This document shows positions 1 through 7,315 of a stretch of 10,050 bases of DNA, one piece after another (position 1 is the stretch's first letter; each line of letters opens with the position of its first letter). The translations under genes and the position numbers were made by a program. Location of the stretch: NCBI GenBank assembly GCA_004557285.1, contig SFEK01000070.1, positions 1 through 10,050 on the forward strand, given 5' to 3'. This DNA is from Bacteroidales bacterium (GTDB lineage: Bacteria; Bacteroidota; Bacteroidia; Bacteroidales; Bacteroidaceae). The notes under the pieces are model-generated. The model worked only from the letters and a program-made list of their open reading frames with translations, made no database searches and was not told the origin of the DNA.

Positions 1-810
1 GTGTGGTCTGGTGGAAAGCGGAAAGCGGTGTGGGTGTGGAAGGACATGGTGAACGGCGTGGAGTTTGACCGGCATCCCAAGGTCATCTGCTACAGGGGCT
101 TGGAGATGAGCACCGCCGACGGGGAGACGTTCTTCCCGAGAATCTGTTCGAAGTGGATTGACGCGAAGCATGGCATCAACCGCAAGGCATTAGAGACGCA
201 GGTGGGTGACGGCATAGGGTGGATGAAGCGGTATGTCTCGCTGGCCATGCCCGACAAGGTGCTGCAACTGCAGGCCGTCAAGCAGAAGTACATGAGAATA
301 TATAAGGATGAACAGGGTGTGGTGTTTGTGCAACAGGATCTTGACCACACTCCCGTGAGCGAGGTGGAGGCTGGCGGCAGAAAGACCTTCATGGCCCTGT
401 GCAGCAGGGAGCGGCAGGCCTGGGAGGAGATGGTGACGAGCATCGGCAGGTGTACCCTGAAATGGGATGACAAGAAGGGATGGTGGGAGATACCGGAAGG
501 AATGTTGCGCAAGAGGGGGTTTGTGGAGTTGCTGCAGGATGGTGATGTGGTGTATGTGCTGAACATCCGCGAGGAACGCTTCATGCCCTACCACAACTGG
601 GAGATACGGGCCGACGAGCGCATCTGCACCATAGGCAACAAACTCTATTTCTGCAAGGAGAAGGACGAGATGGGTTATCGGATCAAGAAGCGCAGCGACG
701 ACTTCCGCATGTTTGTCGTGGAGGAGAGATGCCGCAACGACAACATGACCTGCAATGAATGGATGATTATCAACGAAACTGGAAGGGAGTTGGAAATCAA
801 GAAAAGATGA
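1..810 (+). CDS. Hypothetical protein, possibly 5'-truncated by the window edge
   Basis: I do not recognise this protein. The frame is open from the first base, which happens to be a GTG codon, so I cannot tell whether translation starts there or upstream; 269 residues are visible. The product looks soluble: I see no signal peptide or membrane helix. It is rich in Lys, Trp, Met and Glu, with about eight scattered Cys and a KGWWEIPEG stretch in the middle (about residues 159-167). The C-terminus is strongly charged and ends in EIKKR. No catalytic motif stands out. It points toward the minus-strand ppiD gene and the two share the terminator at 841-905, so it is not in the envelope operon. The uninterrupted frame, the stop placed about 40 bases before a strong terminator, and protein-like composition argue that it is real. 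A function cannot be given. Confidence 0.6.
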   Translation: MWSGGKRKAVWVWKDMVNGVEFDRHPKVICYRGLEMSTADGETFFPRICSKWIDAKHGINRKALETQVGDGIGWMKRYVSLAMPDKVLQLQAVKQKYMRIYKDEQGVVFVQQDLDHTPVSEVEAGGRKTFMALCSRERQAWEEMVTSIGRCTLKWDDKKGWWEIPEGMLRKRGFVELLQDGDVVYVLNIREERFMPYHNWEIRADERICTIGNKLYFCKEKDEMGYRIKKRSDDFRMFVVEERCRNDNMTCNEWMIINETGRELEIKKR

Positions 811-840
811 TGTCGCTGCAAGTGGTGAAGGCGACTGTGC

Positions 841-905
841 AAAAAAAAAGAAAATCCGCACATCCATTGTCAAACATCTGTTTGATGTGGATGTGCGGAT
901 TTTTT
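841..905. terminator. Bidirectional intrinsic terminator between the orphan gene and ppiD
   Basis: A perfect 15-bp inverted repeat (851-865 against 889-903, core ATCCGCACATCC) encloses a second, inner stem TCAAAC/GTTTGA (870-875 with 880-885) closed by an ATCT loop, so the whole stretch can fold as one long hairpin. On the + strand it is followed by a T-run (901-905). On the minus strand it is followed by the complement of the A-run at 841-849. It lies about 40 bases after the + strand stop at 810 and about 8 bases after the ppiD stop at 913, so it can terminate both converging transcripts. Confidence 0.9.
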
Positions 906-912
906 ATGGGGT

Positions 913-3054
913 TTAGAAGAAGAGGTAGCGGTTGTCAGTGACGTTGGCCTTGAGATAGAGGTCTCTCATGAAGTTGCCAACAGATTGCAATGACTTCTGA
1001 CGCTGACGCTGTTCATATTCTTTTTCATTGAATTTTGCCGGACGAGCTTTCTTGTCAACCACCTGGAAGAGGTAAACACCGGCATTACCCTTGACGGCAT
1101 GGGCAGAGAATTTGCCCTTGGCTGTTGCTGCCACGGCACCGCTCAAGGCTGGCTCTCTCATCATTGTGGCCTGTACGAATACTGGAGCGGCGAAGGTGAT
1201 CTGGTTGACGGTTGAAATCTGTGCACCCTTGGCCTTGGCGGCTGAGATGCTGTTCACACCCTTGACCTGTGCCATGAGCATTTCGGCCTTCTTGTCGCGG
1301 ATGACCTGCTGCTTGACATACTCCTTGACCTTCTCGTCGTCGAGGCTCATGTAGCCTTTCTTGTTGATCTTGTTGAGGGCCATGACAAAGAGGTGGTCGT
1401 TGTCGCCACACTCATAAAGCGGAGAGATGGTGTTTTCCTTGGCATCGAACAACCATTTCATGGCCTCACGGGTGCCGCGGACACCGGCTACATAATGCTC
1501 TGAGTTTTGCACGCCCTGACGCTCCTGCAACTTGAAGCCGTATTTGGCTGCATTCTTCTCCAGGGCCTCAACGGTCTGGCTCTCGCTGACAAACTGGCTG
1601 AACTTGTTGTATGCCTGTGAATAGGTGTCCTTAGAGAAATCGATGGTCTTCTTGATGACTGCGGCCACATATTTGGTGGTCATGGCCTTGCGGTTGAGCA
1701 CCTGGAGGATGATGTTGCCCTGAGTCATCTTCAGGTTCTTGGTTTCGTTGACACCCATGGTGTTGAGTGACTCAATGTAGGCCTTGGTGTCGCTGTCCAA
1801 TGAAGGTGCATTCTGGTATTGCTGTGAGGTGATCCATGACTTGCTGCCATTCTGTCCGTATTTCTTGGCCATGGCCTCGAAGTCGGCACCTGCCTGCAAA
1901 GCCTTGTAGATGCTGTCGGCGCGCTGGGCTGTTTCTTCAGGAGTGGTGCCGCCCACCTGGATGGCACGGAACTCTACAGAGTCGGGCAACTGGGTCTTGG
2001 ACAACAGTTTGATGATGTTCAATGTATTGTCGCGCTTGTTCTCAACAACTGCGGTGGTTTGACCTACTGACATGGAATCGAGTTTGGCTGCGATGTCTGA
2101 GGGGAAAGCGGCCTTGGTCTGGGCAATGCCAAGATAGTTGACTGATGATCCGCTCTTCTTCACTACATCGGCAGGGTCGGCGGCAGCAGCCAAAGTCTGG
2201 GCGTAGCCGGCAAATGTCTTGTTCAAGGCTGCACGGTCGGCGGCCGAAGCCACTACCTGGAAATCTACATACTTGATGTCGCGTGCCTCGTCGTAAAGCT
2301 TGAAGGTGGGCTTCAGCTCTTCGTACTTGGCCTTGAGGTCGGCATCAGACACCTGTACCTTGTTGTCGTTGATTGAAGAATAAGGCAGTGATGCCAGCTG
2401 GATGCTGCTCTCCTCGTTTTCGTCTTTGAAAGCCATCTTGGCTGAAACAGGGTTGGAAAGCATACAGCCTGCAAGCAAGGCCTGGTATTTCTGGGCGAGG
2501 ATCTGAGTGCGGAGCGACTTCTCGATGAAGGTCCAATAGTTGTAGATGCTCTGATACTGCTCAACCAACTGTGGGTTGGTGCCCTGTGCCTGCTTGTACT
2601 CAGCCATGAACTTCTTGAGCACGTTGGCGTCGAAACGACCGGTCTGCTGGTTGACGAAAGGTGTGTTAAGAAGCATGGGGTTGGTGCCCTGGTTCAGGAT
2701 GTTCTGCATCTCCTGGTCGGTGACGGTGAGACCTATCTTCTCTGCCTCGTGGCTGATCAGCTGGTTCTGGATGTAGGTATTCCATACTACATCTTTCACC
2801 TGATTCAACTCCTCGTCGGTCAAGTTGTCACGTCCCTGTGTCATCTTGATCACTGCGGTGTACTCGTCAACGAGTTTCTGGAAATCCTGAACGCTGACTT
2901 TTTCTCCTAACACTTCGCCTACTTGTTGACGGCTCTCATTACGATGTGATTCGCACGAGCGGAACAACTCTTCGGCAATGAACGCAAAAAGGGCGAAACC
3001 GATAATTGATATCAGCAATACGCCTTTGCTTCTGATTTTTCCTAATGCTGCCAT
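913..3054 (-). CDS. ppiD: PpiD/SurA-like periplasmic folding factor (peptidylprolyl isomerase family)
   Basis: This 713-residue membrane-anchored periplasmic protein is likely a chaperone for exported and outer-membrane proteins. Residues 1-10 are basic, residues 11-29 form one hydrophobic anchor, and the rest should be periplasmic. About residues 45-260 fit the helical SurA/PpiD N-terminal chaperone domain. About residues 355-455 fit a parvulin (PPIC) domain, with the typical helix segment DFEAMAKKYG at 391-400. About 500-670 form a further region that may be a degenerate second parvulin-like module. The parvulin active-site histidines seem absent: Ala364 sits where RHI is expected and Asn447 where GHII is expected, so isomerase activity is doubtful, as in E. 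coli PpiD. The gene lies 121 bases downstream of the CNNM gene, has its own promoter at 3136-3143, and may also receive operon read-through. The ATG start directly precedes the anchor and has an A-rich leader without Shine-Dalgarno. Confidence 0.9.
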   Translation of the reverse strand: MAALGKIRSKGVLLISIIGFALFAFIAEELFRSCESHRNESRQQVGEVLGEKVSVQDFQKLVDEYTAVIKMTQGRDNLTDEELNQVKDVVWNTYIQNQLISHEAEKIGLTVTDQEMQNILNQGTNPMLLNTPFVNQQTGRFDANVLKKFMAEYKQAQGTNPQLVEQYQSIYNYWTFIEKSLRTQILAQKYQALLAGCMLSNPVSAKMAFKDENEESSIQLASLPYSSINDNKVQVSDADLKAKYEELKPTFKLYDEARDIKYVDFQVVASAADRAALNKTFAGYAQTLAAAADPADVVKKSGSSVNYLGIAQTKAAFPSDIAAKLDSMSVGQTTAVVENKRDNTLNIIKLLSKTQLPDSVEFRAIQVGGTTPEETAQRADSIYKALQAGADFEAMAKKYGQNGSKSWITSQQYQNAPSLDSDTKAYIESLNTMGVNETKNLKMTQGNIILQVLNRKAMTTKYVAAVIKKTIDFSKDTYSQAYNKFSQFVSESQTVEALEKNAAKYGFKLQERQGVQNSEHYVAGVRGTREAMKWLFDAKENTISPLYECGDNDHLFVMALNKINKKGYMSLDDEKVKEYVKQQVIRDKKAEMLMAQVKGVNSISAAKAKGAQISTVNQITFAAPVFVQATMMREPALSGAVAATAKGKFSAHAVKGNAGVYLFQVVDKKARPAKFNEKEYEQRQRQKSLQSVGNFMRDLYLKANVTDNRYLFF

Positions 3055-3102
3055 TACTTTATTTGTTTGTTATTTATTTTGTTATCAAAGCATTGTTTTT
3101 CT

Positions 3103-3116
3103 ATGCCCAAGGGCAT
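3103..3116 (-). promoter_or_regulatory. Short palindrome in the ppiD leader
   Basis: ATGCCC-AA-GGGCAT is a 6-bp inverted repeat around two central bases. In RNA it could form a 5-bp stem with a four-base loop. It lies between the predicted ppiD promoter (3136-3143) and the ATG at 3054, about 15-25 bases into the predicted transcript, inside an otherwise very A+T-rich leader. It has no U-run after it on the minus strand, so it is not a terminator. It could be an operator or a small leader hairpin, or it could be chance. Confidence 0.3.
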
Positions 3117-3135
3117 GTCATCTCATTTTAGCGTA

Positions 3136-3168
3136 CAAAATTACAAAAAAGAACTCAAAAACAGACAA
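3136..3168 (-). promoter_or_regulatory. Bacteroidota-type promoter for ppiD
   Basis: On the minus strand, bases 3143-3136 read TAATTTTG, an exact match to the Bacteroidota -7 consensus TAnnTTTG. A TTG (complement of CAA at 3166-3168) lies about 22 bases upstream as a possible -33 element, just beyond the CNNM stop codon. The predicted transcript would start near 3129 and have a leader of about 75 nucleotides. The start site is inferred, not measured. Confidence 0.65.
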
Positions 3169-3175
3169 TTTTCCA

Positions 3176-4459
3176 TTAAAAAGTTTCTTTATTGTTTACT
3201 TTAAGCTTGACAAGCTCTATTTTTGTTGCTGTATTTTTAATAATTTTGAATTCCCAGTGCCCGATTTTCACCATTTCGTTCAGTTTGGGGAAACTCTGGT
3301 ATTCGTGCAAAATCAGACCGCCAATGGTCATGTAGTCTTCGCTTTCGGGCAGGTCGAGGTCAAAGAGTTCGTTCACCTTGTCAATCTCCAACCTTGCCGA
3401 GAGCAGATATTCTCCGTCGGCTGTCCTGGTGGCGGTATAGTTGGAATTATCGTGCTCGTCTTCGATGTCGCCGAAGATTTCTTCCACCAGGTCTTCAAGG
3501 GAGATGATGCCGCTGGTGCCGCCAAACTCATCGACCACCACGCCAAGGGTCTTCTTCTGTTGCATGAAAAGCTTCATGAGTTTCTGTGCAGGCATGGTTT
3601 CGGGCACGAAGGGCATCTCGCGCACATGGTCGGTCCAGTTATCGGGATTGCGGAACATCTCTGAGGAGTGGATGTAACCGATGATGTGGTCGATGTCTTC
3701 CTTATAGACGACAATCTTGGACTTGCCGCTCTCGATGAAGATGTTTTTCAACTCGTCCATGCCGCACGTTTCGTCAACCGAACAGATTTCGGTGCGAGGT
3801 ATCATACAATCGCGCACCTTGATGTCGGAGAAGTCGAGGGCATTCTGGAATATCTTCACTTCATCGGCTATTTCTTGTTCCGGACTGGCATTGTCGATGC
3901 TTGACTGTACGAGATAGTCGAGATCGACCTTTGAAAATTCTCCGTCGAAGGTTTCGTGCTGCACCTTGACACCCAAAAGCCAGAGCAAACCGTGGGAGAG
4001 CATGGTGGTGAAACGGGATACCGGCCATAGCACGATGTAACAGAGCAAGGCAAAGGGGGCAAAGATGGTGAGCACGCCATTGGGATTGCTCTTTGCAAGC
4101 ACCTTGGGCAGAAATTCTCCCGTGAAAAGCACGATGAGCGTGGAGATGATGGTGTCTGCCGGCACGGTGATGGCCGCATCAAAGGGGGCGAAGACCGTTG
4201 CATCGAGGAAACGGGCAATCAATATACCATAGATGACGAGCGCAATGTTGTTGCCCACCAACAATGTGCTGACAAAATTGTTGGAATGGGCATAAAACAC
4301 ATTGATGGCTTTCTTGGAAAGCCGGTTCATGCCTTTGTCCATCTCCAGCAGCATACGGTTGCTCGACACAAAGGCAATCTCCATGCCTGAAAAGAAGGCG
4401 GAGAACATGATGGTGACGGCTATACCGGCAAGGAGTGACATATCTTGTAATTGCATCAT
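3176..4459 (-). CDS. CNNM/CorC-family membrane protein ('hemolysin' family, GldE-like)
   Basis: This 427-residue inner-membrane protein belongs to the CNNM/CorC group, linked in characterised members to Mg2+ homeostasis. About residues 8-165 are the CNNM (DUF21) transmembrane domain, with the family motif FFSGMEIAF at 22-30, LLVGNNIA at 66-73 and GEFLPK at 114-119. A CBS pair follows at about 212-335, marked by RDCMIPRTEI (216-225), GYIHSSEMF (261-269) and the signature LGVVVDEFGGTSGIISLEDL (305-324). About 345-420 is the CorC_HlyC C-terminal domain. The length is normal for the family. Bacteroidota relatives are often named GldE after a gliding gene, but nothing here shows gliding, so I leave the symbol blank. 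The ATG overlaps the lptC stop as ATGA, indicating translational coupling; a second ATG follows immediately. The older 'hemolysin' name should not be read as toxin activity. Confidence 0.93.
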   Translation of the reverse strand: MMQLQDMSLLAGIAVTIMFSAFFSGMEIAFVSSNRMLLEMDKGMNRLSKKAINVFYAHSNNFVSTLLVGNNIALVIYGILIARFLDATVFAPFDAAITVPADTIISTLIVLFTGEFLPKVLAKSNPNGVLTIFAPFALLCYIVLWPVSRFTTMLSHGLLWLLGVKVQHETFDGEFSKVDLDYLVQSSIDNASPEQEIADEVKIFQNALDFSDIKVRDCMIPRTEICSVDETCGMDELKNIFIESGKSKIVVYKEDIDHIIGYIHSSEMFRNPDNWTDHVREMPFVPETMPAQKLMKLFMQQKKTLGVVVDEFGGTSGIISLEDLVEEIFGDIEDEHDNSNYTATRTADGEYLLSARLEIDKVNELFDLDLPESEDYMTIGGLILHEYQSFPKLNEMVKIGHWEFKIIKNTATKIELVKLKVNNKETF

Positions 4460-5118
4460 ACGTTTGGAGTTGTTTTGGCCGATGGTTTGGTGGGCTGTCG
4501 TTTCTTGGCCTTGACGGTATCGGGGGCTGCCAAGATGGTGTCGTTGTCGCTGTTGCCCATCTCTCCTTTGACAAAAGAGCCCTTGGAGTTGCTGATCATG
4601 TAATGGGTCATGCGCTCGTCGCTCCTGAAATAGGCGCCTTGCATCTCACGGTCGGGGGTGACCAGTCTGGAGAACCTGTTGCTATACAGCTCATGCTTGT
4701 TCTGGTCCCAGAACAGTTCTTCGCTGGCAAAGCGCAGACCGTCGATGGTGCGAATGCGCACGCGGCCACGGAGTTCCCATAGCTTCAGCTGGTCAAAATA
4801 ATAGGCGGTGTCGCACTGGATATATGCCTCGACATGAAATTTCTCGTCGAACTGCTCCAGGAACAATCCGTTGAGGAAGATCCATCTTGAGGGGTTCTTG
4901 GCCTGATTGACCTCCCAGCTTTCGGTGACAATGCGGTATTTGATTAATCCTGAGTCGGATATCAGCGTGTTGACACCATACGACGTCATTACTGCCACCG
5001 AATCGCGAGGATAGATGGCAGGTGCCGTATGTTCACGCTCTTCCTGGCAAGAAACGCCCAAGAGCGTCACCATTATTATAATAGGTATATATAACCCGTA
5101 GTGTCTGGCGTATTGCAT
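4456..5118 (-). CDS. lptC: LPS export protein LptC, probable lipoprotein
   Basis: This is the periplasmic LptC component of the Lpt machine, which passes lipopolysaccharide from the inner-membrane LptBFG complex toward LptA and the outer membrane. The predicted 220-residue protein has a hydrophobic N-terminal segment (about 9-23) ending in LLGVSC, so Cys24 may be a lipobox cysteine; Gly at -3 is not ideal. Beta-rich repeats typical of Bacteroidota LptC follow, including ISDSGLIKYRI (53-63) and FASEELFWDQ (130-139). The last 20 or so residues are a Lys/Thr/Pro-rich tail. I chose the ATG at 5118, which leaves 4 bases after the barrel gene's stop. An in-frame TTG at 5130 would overlap that gene and adds nothing to the signal segment. 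The 3' end overlaps the CNNM gene by four bases. Other Lpt genes are not in view. Confidence 0.88.
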   Translation of the reverse strand: MQYARHYGLYIPIIIMVTLLGVSCQEEREHTAPAIYPRDSVAVMTSYGVNTLISDSGLIKYRIVTESWEVNQAKNPSRWIFLNGLFLEQFDEKFHVEAYIQCDTAYYFDQLKLWELRGRVRIRTIDGLRFASEELFWDQNKHELYSNRFSRLVTPDREMQGAYFRSDERMTHYMISNSKGSFVKGEMGNSDNDTILAAPDTVKAKKRQPTKPSAKTTPNV

Positions 5119-5122
5119 GTCA

Positions 5123-6424
5123 TCAGTCAACCTTCCACTTCATAAACCAACGCTCGTTGAATGTCATGCCGATGTTGATGCGGAATGTGTTCTCCTTGAG
5201 CATCCCTTTGCCTGAGGTCTGCACCCACTGGCCTGAGATGTTCAGGATGGAGCGGTTGTTGTAATTATTCATGATTGGAATACCAAAACCTGCGCTCACG
5301 CTGATTTCCTTGGGTCCATCCTGTCCGTTGATGTTGAGATAGGGACTGGCATAGGATGCTCCTGCACGGAAACGCACACGGTCGATGAAACGACGACTTG
5401 TGGGATTGCTACAGAATTCGCCGCCAAAGGTCACCTTGTATCTGTCGGAATAATAGTTGTTGGACAGGCTGTATTGTGGCTTATCGTTCAACACCTGATA
5501 TACGGGGAACTGGCAATCTCCCCACTTCTGATACTGGAAATCGGCTCCGAGTTTCAGTTTTTCGTTATGGTTCCACATCATTCCCGCAGCCAGTTGCATA
5601 GGAATCTCGAAACCATTTTTCACGCTATAAGAGGTGGTGTCGGCCACTCCTGTCGTAGAGTTGGTGGAAATCACCTCACAGGTGGGCGTACAGCTCAACT
5701 CGTGGCCCAACGAATAGGTGGCACCCAACGTAAGGGTGTTTTTCTTGTTGAGGGGTAGTTCATACTGCACACCGAAATCCAGCTTATAGCTGTTGACCGT
5801 AGCGGAATAATATTTGGAAAGCGTATTCACGTTGCTGTTGCTGTAGCTGTTGACCACCGAGCGGTTGATTTCTCCCCAGAGATATGCAATGTTGGCACCC
5901 ACAGAGAAGCCTTTGAACATCTCCCAACCTGCTCCGAAATAGGCCTGATGTATTCCTCCGCTTCCATTATAGGTGTTGGTATAGGTTGATGTCCTGTCGC
6001 CGTTGAGATAATCGGCAATGGCATAGTTGTAGCCTACATTGGAGTAAGGCAGGATACCGAAACTCACACCAAGATGCTTGAATGCCCTGAAACCGGCCAC
6101 AGCATATTCAAAATCGGCATTATTGGCATTGACTTTCTTTCCGTTTTCGTTGAAATTGGTCACCTGCCCTGACAATCCTGCATCAAAGATGAAGGTGAGC
6201 GAATCCATTGAGGAATATGATGCAGGGTTGAGGTAGTTCACTTGGTTGTGCTCTCTGAAACCCAATCCCAGACCGTTCATTCCCCGGTTAAAACCGCTCG
6301 ACTGCTCGGCCATCTGCCCCAGACCATACTGGCTATAGGGAGAGTTTGTGCCGCTCTGAGCGAAAACAGGCGCCATGCAAACCGACGCCAATGCCACACT
6401 GAATGCTTTCTTATAAAATCTCAT
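5123..6424 (-). CDS. Outer-membrane beta-barrel protein, FadL/OmpP1-like, function unknown
   Basis: This 433-residue exported protein has a clear signal peptide (basic RFYKK, hydrophobic stretch, cleavage likely after FAQ at residue 23). The mature start has SPYSQYGLG (28-36), and residues 48-71 run from a Gly-rich stretch to NPASYS. This pattern resembles the N-terminal region of FadL-type outer-membrane transporters. The rest alternates polar and hydrophobic residues with many Tyr, Asn and Gly, as in a 12-14-strand barrel, and the C-terminus ends in aromatic/charged WFMKWKVD. The substrate cannot be told from sequence. The gene overlaps coaX by 14 bases upstream and is 4 bases from lptC downstream, so it is translated within the same operon. 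A role in envelope lipid handling is an inference from that context only. Confidence 0.85.
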   Translation of the reverse strand: MRFYKKAFSVALASVCMAPVFAQSGTNSPYSQYGLGQMAEQSSGFNRGMNGLGLGFREHNQVNYLNPASYSSMDSLTFIFDAGLSGQVTNFNENGKKVNANNADFEYAVAGFRAFKHLGVSFGILPYSNVGYNYAIADYLNGDRTSTYTNTYNGSGGIHQAYFGAGWEMFKGFSVGANIAYLWGEINRSVVNSYSNSNVNTLSKYYSATVNSYKLDFGVQYELPLNKKNTLTLGATYSLGHELSCTPTCEVISTNSTTGVADTTSYSVKNGFEIPMQLAAGMMWNHNEKLKLGADFQYQKWGDCQFPVYQVLNDKPQYSLSNNYYSDRYKVTFGGEFCSNPTSRRFIDRVRFRAGASYASPYLNINGQDGPKEISVSAGFGIPIMNNYNNRSILNISGQWVQTSGKGMLKENTFRINIGMTFNERWFMKWKVD

Positions 6425-7145
6425 TGTTATACGCTAATATCCTATTAAGTCCCAAAGGAACTATAAAATCGTTTGCAAAGATGGGGATTTTTTCTGAGAA
6501 ATGCAAATCCATATGCACTCCTCCCGTTAAATAAACCAAAAGTTGGGGGTGTTTTGCGGCAAAGTGCCGGATATACCCCTCAATTTCGTAGGCGATGCCC
6601 ATGGTCACGCCACTGCGGATGGCTGTTTCTGTGGAATTTCCCAAATCCAATGTTTCGCCCTTTCGCTCCACCAAAGGCAGCTTTGAGGTGAAGGCGTTGA
6701 GGGCCTTCAGCCGCATGGTAGGTCCCAACGAGATATTGCCTCCAAGATAGGTGCCATCGGCGGTCACCATGTCGTAGGTGATGCAGGTGCCGATGTCTAT
6801 CACGAGCACATCCCTGTCGGGCTGCAGGTAATGGGCACCCACTACAGCCGCAATGCGGTCGGAGCCAAGGGTGTGGGGTGTCTTGTAGGTATTGCGCACG
6901 GGAACCGGTGTGACACCGCTCTCCAAACGGAGCAGCGGGAAAGGCAATTGACTGATGGCCTGCCGGGCCTCATCGTAGAGGATGGCCACCGTGGACAATA
7001 TGCCTTGCGTGAAAGCATATTTGCGGCAAAAGCTGTCGAGCAGATGCCACTCTCCCGGGTCAATGCGCAACTCCTCGACAGGGGTATCTCCATCGAAAGC
7101 CACAAGTTTGGCGCATGTATTTCCTATATCAATGATTAAATTCAC
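6411..7145 (-). CDS. coaX: Type III pantothenate kinase CoaX
   Basis: CoaX phosphorylates pantothenate with ATP in the first committed step of coenzyme A synthesis, in the cytoplasm. The 244-residue length is normal. Visible family motifs are the N-terminal phosphate loop IIDIGNT (4-10), TLGSDR (92-97) with the likely catalytic Asp96, a second acidic phosphate motif VIDIGT (115-120), GGNISLGP (135-142), and YLTGG (205-209). The GTG start at 7145 is chosen because the conserved IIDIGNT motif begins three residues later and no in-frame ATG lies just upstream. It is the first gene of the minus-strand operon and its 3' end overlaps the barrel gene by 14 bases. The link between CoA synthesis and envelope genes is positional; no biochemical connection is visible. 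Its promoter is predicted at 7199-7206. Confidence 0.96.
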   Translation of the reverse strand: MNLIIDIGNTCAKLVAFDGDTPVEELRIDPGEWHLLDSFCRKYAFTQGILSTVAILYDEARQAISQLPFPLLRLESGVTPVPVRNTYKTPHTLGSDRIAAVVGAHYLQPDRDVLVIDIGTCITYDMVTADGTYLGGNISLGPTMRLKALNAFTSKLPLVERKGETLDLGNSTETAIRSGVTMGIAYEIEGYIRHFAAKHPQLLVYLTGGVHMDLHFSEKIPIFANDFIVPLGLNRILAYNNEIL

Positions 7146-7198
7146 TCTAATGTGGTATTTTTATCGGGCAAGACAGCCCCTATTGAATTTTCTGCCTG

Positions 7199-7206
7199 CA
7201 AAATTA
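7199..7206 (-). promoter_or_regulatory. Bacteroidota-type -7 element for the coaX operon
   Basis: The minus strand reads TAATTTTG followed by CAGG, an exact TAnnTTTG match and the same octamer as the ppiD promoter. The likely start is near 7192, giving a leader of about 47 nucleotides before the GTG at 7145. A -33 element is weak: GTTTA around 7223-7227 is the best candidate. The dyad at 7207-7239 abuts this element and covers the -33 region. Confidence 0.65.
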
Positions 7207-7239
7207 TTGAAAATCATCGTAATAAACGAATATTTTCAA
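7207..7239. promoter_or_regulatory. Interrupted 33-base dyad abutting the coaX promoter; candidate operator
   Basis: The arms are TTGAAAAT-CA-TCGT (7207-7220) and ACGA-AT-ATTTTCAA (7226-7239) around a five-base centre AATAA. Twelve of 14 positions pair. It begins at the base next to the coaX -7 box and covers its -33 region, where a bound regulator would block RNA polymerase. It lies about 100 bases upstream of the divergent lnb promoter. A+T-rich sequence makes chance dyads common, so this is a candidate only. Confidence 0.4.
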
Positions 7240-7315
7240 GTTATTTTACACACTTAAGGGTAGCCTGACCCATGAAAATGGACTTTATAACATAAAAAAA
7301 CGTGCAAATCATGCG

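Noticed and set aside
190..873. Long minus-strand open frame of 227 codons opposite the orphan gene
   Set aside because: It runs antisense through the orphan gene and across the start of the terminator region. It has a His/Leu-rich composition typical of a shadow frame and no recognisable motif.
3103..3116. Palindrome before ppiD as a terminator for the upstream operon
   Set aside because: The stem is only 5-6 bp and the minus strand continues with an A-rich tract, not a U-run.
2978..3664. Plus-strand open frame of 228 codons across the ppiD/CNNM junction
   Set aside because: It reads antisense over two recognised genes and through an A/T-rich leader, giving a His/Phe-rich shadow product.
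5119..5130. In-frame TTG start for lptC at 5130
   Set aside because: TTG is a rarer start and would overlap the barrel gene. The ATG at 5118 gives a compact lipoprotein-like signal and a short gap.
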